In this document: positions 8,306 through 16,122 of the stretch, one piece after another
How positions within the stretch are numbered: position 1 is the first letter of the stretch
How the letters are laid out: the number at the start of each line of letters is the position of its first letter
NCBI GenBank assembly: GCA_050011755.1
Contig: JBEKIM010000002.1
Coordinates: 1-56,059, forward strand
From: Bog-159 sp050011755
GTDB lineage: Bacteria; Acidobacteriota; Terriglobia; Bryobacterales; Bryobacteraceae
Direction of reading: 5' to 3'
DNA length: 56,059 nt
The notes under the pieces: model-generated
Seen by the model: only the letters and a program-made list of their open reading frames with translations
The model's database searches: none
Told to the model about the DNA's origin: nothing
Position numbers and translations under genes: made by a program

Positions 8306-10483
8306 CTACCATTGCAAAGTCGTCACGCTGTACGGACCGACGATCATCGGGTTAGACCAGCCGGTACTCACCAGTTGCACGGTATCTTGCGCCGTAGCCG
8401 TGTTTTGGGCGGTATCGCTCGGGCTCGAGATGTAAGTGGCCGTGACACTGGCCGGCCCTAACGCGCCATTTACCTCCACGCCCAACGGGACAGGTACGCC
8501 AGACTTATTGGTAATTACGACAAAGTGAGTGCCGTCCGCGCCCTGGTACCCCTGGGCGAAAATGGCCGGCACCGGTTTCCCGTCGTATCCCATAATAGGA
8601 ACGGTGGGACCGCCAGATACCGTCGTGGCCCACGTAAACGTACTGCTATTGACGGCCTGATTGACCACCTGCAGCGCCAGCGCATTCGCCGACGGATAAA
8701 AAACAAACTGGGTGTTCGGATCGGTGGCGGTGTTGGTGGAGTAGTCCGGGTTCAAGGCAAGCTGCGTCAGCAGGTAAGTCTGGAAATCGTTCACCGCGCG
8801 GATCACGCCCTGGCTATAGCTGTTACCCAGAAAGAGCGGGTGAACCGCGATCCCCTTCACATTGGAAGCCGTGGACATGCGTGCGATATATTCCGCGAGG
8901 AAGATTCCGTTGTAGATATAGGCCGGGAAGCCCGGGCTCCCCAGCTCGCCTGAATTCATCTCCGTGATGAAGAGGGGCGTATCCGCGCCGATCGACGGCA
9001 GCACGTATGAATTGATGTATTCATTCGTGCCATGCGCCAGCACCCCGTTTAGAATCTGCTCCTCCTGAGTGACAGTCCAGGCGGTGTTGTTCATAGGATA
9101 GACGTGCATGGATACGGCATTCCAATAAGGTTGAGGGTAGGCGGCCATTCCGGTATCCCACGCCTTATAATTCGAGCCGTAGAAATTCATAAACTCTCCC
9201 TGGTAGAAGACTCCAACGGGAGCGGACGGGTTTGCGGAAAAGATACTTTGCGCGTAAGGCGCCTGTGAGGCGGCATAGGACGAGGCAGTTGGAAAGATAT
9301 CGGGGAACAGGTAAGGCTCATTTGAGAATTCCCATTCGATGACGTTCAAACCGGCGGCCTGCGCGGCGGCTACCATGTTGGCGGCCGATCCGGGGTTGTT
9401 GTCCGTCCATCCATTAAAATCCACAAGAGTCGCGGCTCCGAGAGAATTCACTAAGTCCGCATAGTTCGCATAACAGCCGCCGGCGGTCGTGCTGGTGAAA
9501 CAGGCCCCGCCTTTCGCCTGTGTCATCTTTTGGGCAAGCTGCAATTCCCCTAAGTCGAACGCGGAAATATTTGGCGCCAACTGGCTGATCCAGGCTTGAT
9601 TCTGGTGTCCCGCCTGCCAGTCGAAGGCCATCGACTGCGTGCCGCCCGGAAAGCGAATGAAGCCCGGCTTCATGGGCCGTATCATGGCGATGTATTTCGG
9701 GTCGGTATATTCGACGCCGGTGACCAGGGAAGGGTCGTTGAAGCCGGAAAAACGCGGCGCCAGAGGCGTAGCGGCGGTGGTGGTGACCTTGACCACGGCC
9801 ACCGCGGCATCGATCATGAAGGCGCCGGCCAGCACGACGCTGCGGTTGCCGGTTACGACAGTCACCGTAACCGGGCCGGCGGCTGCCGCCGGGTTAATCG
9901 TAATCTGTGCCGTGGCGGCGGTTGGGCTGGTGACGGTAATGGGCCCGGCCTGGCCTTCAGGGGCGCCTCCCACGGACACGTAGGGCCCGAAGCTGGCGAC
10001 AGTAGCGCCCTGGATGAAGTCAGTGTATTGAGCCGCAATCACGACCGGGAGGGTCAGGGCGGCGTTGGCGGAATTCGGGGACACGGAGGAAATACTGGCA
10101 GGTGGATCGACCGTCAAGGCTGCACTATTGCGGCTGATGAACTGGGCTCCCGCGGAGGTCGAGCCGGCGATCGTGACCTGGTAGGCAGTGGGTGTGGAGA
10201 CGGCGATCGACGCCGGGATCTGGAATACTATTCTCAGGTTGGTTCCCGAGGCGGGAGTGATGGAGGTCGCCTGAGCAGTTCCGCCGGGCCCCCCTCCGGC
10301 GACGGCCGGAGACAGCGTCACCGTGACATTAGCGGGCGGAATCGTTCCACTGGGGAAACCCTGTCCGGCCACGCTGACGAACCCCACCAATGCCTGGCCC
10401 GAGTTGGGCTGGGCCAGATTGGACAACGTTACTTGGGTTACCATCGACGCGGCGGACATGATGGCAGCGGCCAGGAGACACAT
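8306..10483 (-). CDS. Secreted clan GH-A-like glycoside hydrolase with N-terminal IPT/TIG-like domain
   Basis: This 725-residue protein has a short signal peptide (LLAAAIMSAASM) and, over residues 20-230, beta-sandwich sequence of IPT/TIG type (PASISSVSPNSANA, VTVTVVTGNRSVVLAGAF). A TIM-barrel catalytic part follows: IRFPGG at 276-281, the acid/base motif WEFSNEP with Glu389, and the nucleophile motif LFITEMN with Glu508. Their spacing of about 120 residues fits clan GH-A enzymes such as families 39, 51 or 79. A C-terminal beta domain (from about 620) completes the usual GH51/79-like architecture. It is probably exported and acts on plant or microbial polysaccharide; the substrate is unknown. 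It is transcribed alone, between hairpin repeats. Confidence 0.75.
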   Translation of the reverse strand: MCLLAAAIMSAASMVTQVTLSNLAQPNSGQALVGFVSVAGQGFPSGTIPPANVTVTLSPAVAGGGPGGTAQATSITPASGTNLRIVFQIPASIAVSTPTAYQVTIAGSTSAGAQFISRNSAALTVDPPASISSVSPNSANAALTLPVVIAAQYTDFIQGATVASFGPYVSVGGAPEGQAGPITVTSPTAATAQITINPAAAAGPVTVTVVTGNRSVVLAGAFMIDAAVAVVKVTTTAATPLAPRFSGFNDPSLVTGVEYTDPKYIAMIRPMKPGFIRFPGGTQSMAFDWQAGHQNQAWISQLAPNISAFDLGELQLAQKMTQAKGGACFTSTTAGGCYANYADLVNSLGAATLVDFNGWTDNNPGSAANMVAAAQAAGLNVIEWEFSNEPYLFPDIFPTASSYAASQAPYAQSIFSANPSAPVGVFYQGEFMNFYGSNYKAWDTGMAAYPQPYWNAVSMHVYPMNNTAWTVTQEEQILNGVLAHGTNEYINSYVLPSIGADTPLFITEMNSGELGSPGFPAYIYNGIFLAEYIARMSTASNVKGIAVHPLFLGNSYSQGVIRAVNDFQTYLLTQLALNPDYSTNTATDPNTQFVFYPSANALALQVVNQAVNSSTFTWATTVSGGPTVPIMGYDGKPVPAIFAQGYQGADGTHFVVITNKSGVPVPLGVEVNGALGPASVTATYISSPSDTAQNTATAQDTVQLVSTGWSNPMIVGPYSVTTLQW

Positions 10484-10555
10484 GTGTTAATTCTAGCTCG
10501 CAGACGTACAAGAACGTACCGTAGGGACACAATTGGAAGGTCGGTCCTGGCCTCG

Positions 10556-10591
10556 GCCGGCTGAAAGCCGGCTGCGGGCATGATTGCCCGC
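10556..10591 (+). repeat. Modular hairpin repeat copy D
   Basis: Hairpins gccggctgaaagccggc (10556-10572) and gcgggcatgattgcccgc (10574-10591) repeat the architecture of copy B2 in the same orientation. The first stem keeps the TGAAA loop but has swapped base pairs (GCCGGC in place of GCCGCC), a compensated change that suggests selection on the fold. An AATTGG/CCAATT pair lies just outside. Confidence 0.9.
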
Positions 10592-10612
10592 CCGCCAATT
10601 GGCTTCGTTCGC

Positions 10613-11965
10613 TCAAAAGAGTCCCAAAACGCGCGCATACAGGGCCTCCACTTCCGCCTCCGAACGGGCCTCGGCCGCGATGCGCAGGAGCGGCTCCGTA
10701 TTCGACGCCCGAACATGAATCCACGCGTCCGGCAAGATCAGTTTCAGTCCGTCGGACCGATCGGTTTCAACGCCCGGGAAGCTCTCTTCGAGTGCCTGCA
10801 TCAGCGAGCCGAGGCGGCCGTGCTCGTAGGACACCTTTCCGAACTTGCGGTAGAAGCGGGGCAGGCGCGCGGCCAGCGAAGAGATCGTCTCACCAGTTTC
10901 GGCCATGCGTTCGAGCAGAAAAGCCATCCCGGTATAGCTGTCGCGGCAGAGATGCACGGCGGGAAAAATAATGCCGCCATTCGACCCCTCGCCACCGATC
11001 ACGGCGTTGACGGCCTGCATCATCTCGACCACATTGGCTTCGCCGACCGGCGTGCGGAACACGCGGCGGCCGTGAGCGGCGGCCACGTCGTCGATCACCG
11101 AAGAGGTCGTCAGGTTCACGACCACGTCACCAGGCAGGCGGCGCAGCGCGGCGTCCACGGCCAGGGCCAGCACATCGTCGTTATCGAGAACCCGGCCGGT
11201 TTCGTCCGCGACAGCCAGACGGTCGCCATCGGGGTCCTGCGCGAAACCGATTTCGGCCCCGGACGATCGCACCAGGTTCGACAAATCGCCGAGCGTATCG
11301 GGGCGCGGCTCGGCGATGCGCGGGAACGGCTTCGTTGGATCGACGGAGATGGCGTGCAATTCGCAGGCGAGCGTGTCGCGCAGGAAGCCGGCGGTCATAA
11401 TAGAGCCTGCGCCATTTACCGCGTCGAGCGCCACCCGGAAGCGGCGCTGCCGGATGCGCGCGGCGTCCACGTGGCGCAGCACGCGCTCGATATGCAGGCG
11501 CGGGGCAGACACATAGTCGCTGGCCGCCCGGCGGATTTCCGCATTCGTCGCGCGGTGAAATTCACTCTGATGATAGAGGTCCAGCAGTTCGCCGCGTTCG
11601 TAGCTGTTGAAGAAGAGGCCCTCGGAGTTGAACAGCTTCAGCGCATTGTATTCCGGCGGATTGTGCGAGGCCGTGATGGCGATGCCGCCGCGCGCCCGGG
11701 TTGCGCCCACATAGATCTGGATGGTGGGGGTCGGCAGGACACCGATATCCACCACTTCGCAGCCGGCCGCGAGCAAGCCGCAAGCCACTGCGTGATGCAG
11801 CATTTCGCCGCTGGAGCGCGTGTCGCGGCCAACGACCACGCGTCCGGCGCCGACATACGTGCCAAAAGCCTGGGCGAACGCGCAGGCCAAGCCGGGCGTG
11901 AGAAAATCGCCGACCACGCCGCGGATGCCGGAGACGCCGATTTTTAGAAGATGTTCGCGGGGCAT
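10613..11965 (-). CDS. Phosphohexomutase (phosphoglucosamine mutase/phosphomannomutase family)
   Basis: This 450-residue alpha-D-phosphohexomutase moves a phosphate between C6 and C1 of a hexose or hexosamine phosphate. All four family signatures are intact: the phosphoserine loop TASHNP (98-103, Ser100), the Mg loop DPDGDR (244-249), the sugar-binding loop GEGSNG (325-330) and the phosphate-binding RASNTEP (419-425). The length fits GlmM or bacterial PMM/PGM. The start ATG at 11965 lies 16 nt after the stop of the paralogue upstream, so the two are probably one transcript. The sugar specificity (GlcN, Man or Glc) cannot be assigned with confidence. Confidence 0.9.
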   Translation of the reverse strand: MPREHLLKIGVSGIRGVVGDFLTPGLACAFAQAFGTYVGAGRVVVGRDTRSSGEMLHHAVACGLLAAGCEVVDIGVLPTPTIQIYVGATRARGGIAITASHNPPEYNALKLFNSEGLFFNSYERGELLDLYHQSEFHRATNAEIRRAASDYVSAPRLHIERVLRHVDAARIRQRRFRVALDAVNGAGSIMTAGFLRDTLACELHAISVDPTKPFPRIAEPRPDTLGDLSNLVRSSGAEIGFAQDPDGDRLAVADETGRVLDNDDVLALAVDAALRRLPGDVVVNLTTSSVIDDVAAAHGRRVFRTPVGEANVVEMMQAVNAVIGGEGSNGGIIFPAVHLCRDSYTGMAFLLERMAETGETISSLAARLPRFYRKFGKVSYEHGRLGSLMQALEESFPGVETDRSDGLKLILPDAWIHVRASNTEPLLRIAAEARSEAEVEALYARVLGLF

Positions 11966-11981
11966 TTTCGTAGGCTAGGCT

Positions 11982-13358
11982 TCAGGCGAAGCTCCTGACT
12001 TCCTCGAGGAGTGCATCGAATAATTCTTTCGGCGGGTCGCCCTGCTGCTCGCAGATCACGCGGACGATCGGCTCGGTCTGGCTGACGCGCACGTGAAACC
12101 AGCGGCCCGGCCAGTCGACGCGCAGGCCGTCAAGGACGCTCACGCGGCCATCGCCGTAGCGCTCGCGCAGATCCATCAGCAGGGCGGGAATGCGCTGCGT
12201 GACCAGCGGCACCTGGCCTTTCAGAATCGAGTATTTGGGATAGGATCCCAGGATCTGGCTGAGCGTGCGGCCGCTTTCGTGCAGCATGGAGAGTATGGCG
12301 AGCATGGAGGCAATGCCGTCGTAGACGAATCGGAACTGCGGCATCATCACGGCGCCGGTGCCCTCGCCGGCCAGCGCGATCTGCTCCGGACGATAGGTGG
12401 AGAGGGCGTCGATGGCGGCCTGGCGGCCTACCGGCACGCGCACGACTTTGCCGCCGTGGCGCGCGGCGATTTCTTCCAGCAGTGCCGTGCTCGATATGTT
12501 GGCGATGATCAGCTTGCCCGGCGCGCGCGGCAGCAGGTAGTCGGCGAGCAGCGGAAGGACCATCTCTTCGGAGACGGGGGTACCGTCTTCGGCGGCCAGC
12601 GCCACGCGGTCGGAATCCACGTCGAAAAGAAAGCCGGCGTCCGCGCGCAATGGCTGCATGAGCGGCGCCAGCTGCAAAGCCACGGCGTCGCGCGTGGTGG
12701 ACGGCTCATGGGCGAAGCTGACGCCTTCGATTTTCTCGTTGATGAGAATGAATTCGGTGCCAAAGCGCTGGTTGACGCGGCGCAGGATCAGGGACGATGT
12801 GCCGTTGCAGCAATCCACCAGGACGCGGAATTTGCGCAAGGCGGCGATGTCGTAGTGAGAAGCCAAATCGTCCAAATAGCGGTCGATGCCGCGGTCTTCC
12901 GGAGTGACGTGGCCAATGCTGGTCCAATCGACGAAGGCGAATTTCTTGAGGTGATAAATGTCGAGCAGTTCGCCGGCTTCGGCGGTGGAGAGGTAGGTGC
13001 CGCCGCGGCCGAAGAACTTCAGCGCGTTCCATTCGGCGCTGTTATGGCTGGCGCCGATCGAAACCCCGCCGGCGGCGTCGCGGCGGCGGATCGAATGCTG
13101 AATCACGGGGGTAGGGGCGATGCCCAGATCGATGACGTCGTGTCCGCAGGCGAGCAGGCCGGCCAGCAGGCCTTCGCGGATCATGATGCCGCTCGCGCGC
13201 GGGTCGCGGCCGATCACCACGGCGCCGCCTGGTTCGAGGAATGTGCCGAAGGCGGCGGCGAAATCGAGGACGTGCGAAGCGGTGAGCGCGGAGCCGACCA
13301 CGCCCCGCAGGCCCACGTGGGAAATACGCAGCGAATTGGCAGCTTGGGGTGAGATCAT
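11982..13358 (-). CDS. Divergent phosphohexomutase paralogue
   Basis: This 458-residue protein has the same four-domain order as its downstream neighbour but altered motifs: GASHNS (102-107, Ser104) for TASHNP, DVDSDR (246-251) for DPDGDR, GEGTGA (331-336) for the usual GEGSNG/GEGNGG, and RVSQTEP (424-430) for RASNTEP. The phosphoserine and the three metal Asp residues remain, so catalysis is plausible, but the sugar loop has lost its usual Asn-Gly end, which points to a different substrate or a regulatory role. It begins 7 nt after the CBM9-like gene ends. The pair looks like a gene duplication followed by divergence. Confidence 0.85.
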   Translation of the reverse strand: MISPQAANSLRISHVGLRGVVGSALTASHVLDFAAAFGTFLEPGGAVVIGRDPRASGIMIREGLLAGLLACGHDVIDLGIAPTPVIQHSIRRRDAAGGVSIGASHNSAEWNALKFFGRGGTYLSTAEAGELLDIYHLKKFAFVDWTSIGHVTPEDRGIDRYLDDLASHYDIAALRKFRVLVDCCNGTSSLILRRVNQRFGTEFILINEKIEGVSFAHEPSTTRDAVALQLAPLMQPLRADAGFLFDVDSDRVALAAEDGTPVSEEMVLPLLADYLLPRAPGKLIIANISSTALLEEIAARHGGKVVRVPVGRQAAIDALSTYRPEQIALAGEGTGAVMMPQFRFVYDGIASMLAILSMLHESGRTLSQILGSYPKYSILKGQVPLVTQRIPALLMDLRERYGDGRVSVLDGLRVDWPGRWFHVRVSQTEPIVRVICEQQGDPPKELFDALLEEVRSFA

Positions 13359-13365
13359 GCTTGTA

Positions 13366-14088
13366 TTATTGAACCAGTTCGAGCAGGCCGAACGCTTGCG
13401 GCACGTGGAAGCTGGCTTCGCCGGTGGGCTGCCAGGCTATGAATTTACGGCCTGGCTCCGATCCCTGGCAGCGGTAGAAATTGATCCGCATGCGGAGGCC
13501 GGCGGCCGGTGTGCGGTTGTCGATCGAAGAGAGGGGGATGCGCATCTCGCCGTACCAAATCTTCTTACGCGCATCGATGCGAGCTTTTACCGCGAAGCCG
13601 GAATTCCATAGCCAGCCGCCTTCCGGGAGAGGCTTCAGGCGATCGATGTCCAGGTCCACCCATTCACCTTGTGGAGAGAGTTCGAACTCCTTGTAGCGGG
13701 TGATGTGGGCGAAGTCGCTGCCCACGAAAACTTCGGCTACATCCCAGTTCCAGAGCCGATTGGTCTCGGCGGTTCGCGAGGGGTGCGGCTTAAGATGCAG
13801 TTGCTGGTATGGGCAAACGAACAAGAAGTAGATGTTGTGAGACGTCCACCGGGAGCGGATTTCGGTGCGGTGGCCGGGAACGGGATCGCCGCGCGGACCG
13901 TTTTCGGCGAAAACCGCGGGCGTGTCCTTCCATTGCGGCGCGCGTGGATTCGCCGTCAAGGGGAAGTCCGAGGCGGCATAGCGGCTTGTCGCCACGGCCG
14001 GCTCGCTCCCCGCCAGGGCGGACGCGGCCCACAGCCAAACGAGAGAAACATAGAGGGACACCCGGGCGGTTTTAGCGACGCGCATCAT
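13366..14088 (-). CDS. Secreted CBM9-like carbohydrate-binding protein
   Basis: This protein of about 240 residues has a signal peptide (VSLYVSLVWLWAASALAG). The mature part has the pattern of family-9-like carbohydrate-binding domains: PQWKDTPAVFAENG, SRWTSHNIYFLFVCPYQQL, WNWDVAEVFVGSDF, YKEFELSPQGEWVDLDID, and WYGEMRIPLSSI near the end. Such stand-alone domains are thought to bind sugars or related ligands in the periplasm. A longer open frame extends upstream to 14214 but runs into the preceding gene, so I chose the Met pair at about 14088, directly before the signal peptide. It probably shares a transcript with the lipoprotein gene upstream and the mutases downstream. Confidence 0.78.
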   Translation of the reverse strand: MMRVAKTARVSLYVSLVWLWAASALAGSEPAVATSRYAASDFPLTANPRAPQWKDTPAVFAENGPRGDPVPGHRTEIRSRWTSHNIYFLFVCPYQQLHLKPHPSRTAETNRLWNWDVAEVFVGSDFAHITRYKEFELSPQGEWVDLDIDRLKPLPEGGWLWNSGFAVKARIDARKKIWYGEMRIPLSSIDNRTPAAGLRMRINFYRCQGSEPGRKFIAWQPTGEASFHVPQAFGLLELVQ

Positions 14089-14120
14089 ACTCCATCCGTG
14101 GCCGGTCCAGGTGACTCGGA

Positions 14121-14738
14121 TTAGTGAATCGTCTCCAGGTATAATCCGGTGCTGGCGTCTACATAGATCGAGAAATTGCTGGTGCCCGCCGACTCGCCCC
14201 AAATCACCCGCCAACTGACGTCCGGGAATTTATTGTTGGCTTCCAGCAGGAAAACGATGGGCTTGCCTGGATTCTTCTTGTCGTAGTCGGCGCCCTTCTT
14301 CAGCGCGGTTTGGTATACATCGTCGGAGTCGACCTTGATGGCGGCCATGGGAAAAGGCTTGACCGCTCCCGAAGAGCCGGACCAGCTTTGGTCGGTGCCC
14401 GCGAACACGCCTTGATGAAGATTGCCTTCGGACTCCACCACCGAGTAGGTATAACTCTTGGCCTTGCCCTGGCTGGCCGAAACGAAGAGAGCCTGCCACG
14501 CGGCGGCTTTGCCGGGCGCGGTCTTCACTTCCGGAAGCAGGATGCTGGTGAGCCGGATGGGCTGGATATCGGGAGCCCAACCGCGGGCGGCGATATACAT
14601 CTGCTGGAGGGCGTAACGGCCCGTAACAGGCTCGGCGGGTTTTGCTTCAGCCTTCTTTTGCGGAGCGGGTGTGTCGGTCGAGCACCCGGATAGCCCTAGC
14701 ATCGCGGCGGCAGTGGCGAAGAGTATGAACGTTTTCAT
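14121..14738 (-). CDS. Putative lipoprotein, uncharacterised
   Basis: This 205-residue protein has a lipoprotein signal ending LGLSGC (Cys19), then a Lys/Ala/Pro-rich linker and a compact domain. The end (FPDVSWRVIWG, then SIYVDASTGLYL) resembles the strand-turn pattern of PepSY-type domains, but the match is too weak to name the family. It is the first gene of the likely minus-strand operon that continues with the CBM9-like protein and the two mutases, so it may work with them in the envelope. Function unknown. Confidence 0.7.
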   Translation of the reverse strand: MKTFILFATAAAMLGLSGCSTDTPAPQKKAEAKPAEPVTGRYALQQMYIAARGWAPDIQPIRLTSILLPEVKTAPGKAAAWQALFVSASQGKAKSYTYSVVESEGNLHQGVFAGTDQSWSGSSGAVKPFPMAAIKVDSDDVYQTALKKGADYDKKNPGKPIVFLLEANNKFPDVSWRVIWGESAGTSNFSIYVDASTGLYLETIH

Positions 14739-14806
14739 TGGTTACCTTCTTGCGAAGCCATATTCTAGCAAGGCGTGGAGCGCATCGCTCCGGATCGCGC
14801 CATGCG

Positions 14807-14840
14807 TAATGTGACATACGAAAGGGGGTGCTCCCATGCG
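14807..14840 (+). repeat. Duplicated leader, copy 1 (upstream of first TPR paralogue)
   Basis: Positions 14807-14840 match 16090-16122 with a single one-base indel. The shared block runs from TAATGTGAC through the purine-rich site GAAAGGGGG to the start codon and its next bases, so the duplication carried the translation signals with the gene. Confidence 0.9.
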
Positions 14841-16032
14841 GACGAGCATCCAGGCGAGGCATCGCGCGGTGCGCGCGGCGGGGATCGCACTCTCTCTCCA
14901 CGGCGTCATCTGCATGGCGGGTGGAAACGGCGCGGCGGCTGGGACAGGGCTCGGCCGCCTCACGCAAATCCCAGGGGGACAAGCGGGCGGGTCGATGCCC
15001 GCCGCCGACCGGACTGTTTACCTATTCGGAAAGGTCCTGCTGGACGACGGGACTCCGCCGCCCGACCCAGTAGTTATCGAAAGCGTATGCGGCGGGTCCG
15101 TGCGCGCGCAAGCCTACACCGACTTAAAAGGACGTTTTAGTTTTCAGATCGGCCAGACCGCCGGAGTGCTCCAGGACGCCAGCGAGGCGGGGACCGGTTT
15201 GAGGGATCCAGGCCGGCCCATGAACGCGATTGGTATGGAGGCGCCCTACGCCGACCAACAATCCACTAATTGCGAGCTGCGGGCAGTCCTGTCCGGTTTT
15301 CGCTCAGACATGATTTCGTTGGTGGGGCGGCACTTCGTCGATGACGGGAATGTCGGTACGATCGTCCTGCACCGGTTGTCGGATGTGGAAGGATCGGCGA
15401 TCAGTCTGAATAGTCTGCAGGCGCCGGCTAAGGCCCGCCATGCTTACGAGAAGGCCCTATTGGACATGCAGCGCGATAAATTACCCGCGGCCGCCAAAGA
15501 ACTCCGGAAGGCGGTGGATATCTATCCAAACTATGCCGCGGCCTGGTTTGAGCTCGGCAGAATTCAGCAACACGACGGCGACATGGCGCAGGCGCGAGTC
15601 TCCTTCAAGACAGCCATCGCCACCGACCCGAAGTACATCAGCCCGTATTTGTACCTGATCGAACTGGAAGCCACGGCGGAGGAATGGACTGAGCTGGCGT
15701 CGACGACAGACTTGTTGCTGAAATTGGACGCGACAGACTATCCGGCAGCGTACTTTTGCAGCGCGATAGCGAACCTGCGCCTCGGTCAACTGGATGCGGC
15801 CGAAAAGAGCGCGCGCGCCGGCGAAAAGCTGGATACGGCGCACCGTTATCCGCAATTGGAAGAGGTACTGGCTACCGTACTGGCGATGAAGAAGGATTAT
15901 GCCGGCGCGGCCGGTCACATGCGCAGTTACCTGGCGCTGGCGCCGGATGCGAAGGACGCCCCACAGATGAAAGAGGAACTTGCCGAACTGGAAACCTACA
16001 AACCAGTAAAGGCCGGACCAGCCCACGAATAA
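14836..16032 (+). CDS. Secreted TPR protein with N-terminal carboxypeptidase-regulatory-like domain (paralogue 1)
   Basis: This 398-residue exported protein has a basic N-terminus and hydrophobic stretch (to about 30). A beta-sandwich domain follows (LFGKVLLDDGTPPPDPVVIE, then AYTDLKGRFSFQIGQ), of the carboxypeptidase-regulatory type common in acidobacterial surface proteins. From about residue 195 TPR-like helices appear (ARHAYEKALLDMQRDKLPAA, YPNYAAAWFELGRIQQHDG, ARVSFKTAIATDPKY). It is probably a periplasmic or surface scaffold. The paralogue at 16118-17359 has the same domain order and much identical sequence, and shares the leader before the start. Confidence 0.82.
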   Translation: MRTSIQARHRAVRAAGIALSLHGVICMAGGNGAAAGTGLGRLTQIPGGQAGGSMPAADRTVYLFGKVLLDDGTPPPDPVVIESVCGGSVRAQAYTDLKGRFSFQIGQTAGVLQDASEAGTGLRDPGRPMNAIGMEAPYADQQSTNCELRAVLSGFRSDMISLVGRHFVDDGNVGTIVLHRLSDVEGSAISLNSLQAPAKARHAYEKALLDMQRDKLPAAAKELRKAVDIYPNYAAAWFELGRIQQHDGDMAQARVSFKTAIATDPKYISPYLYLIELEATAEEWTELASTTDLLLKLDATDYPAAYFCSAIANLRLGQLDAAEKSARAGEKLDTAHRYPQLEEVLATVLAMKKDYAGAAGHMRSYLALAPDAKDAPQMKEELAELETYKPVKAGPAHE

Positions 16033-16087
16033 TGTGTGAAAACTCCCTTACGCCAACGCTTCGGCAACACTCGCGCTGCCACAATTG

Positions 16088-16093
16088 TATAAT
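16088..16093 (+). promoter_or_regulatory. Candidate -10 box before second TPR paralogue
   Basis: A perfect TATAAT lies 25 nt before the start codon of the paralogue, at the edge of the duplicated leader. No good -35 box is visible at the right spacing. The first copy reads GCGTAAT here, so the two promoters may differ in strength. Confidence 0.4.
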
Positions 16094-16122
16094 GTGACTA
16101 CGAAAGGGGGTGCTCCCATGCG
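16090..16122 (+). repeat. Duplicated leader, copy 2 (upstream of second TPR paralogue)
   Basis: This block is nearly identical to 14807-14840 and contains the ribosome site GAAAGGGGG and start ATG 16118. It supports choosing 16118 rather than the in-frame upstream codon at 16085. Confidence 0.9.
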
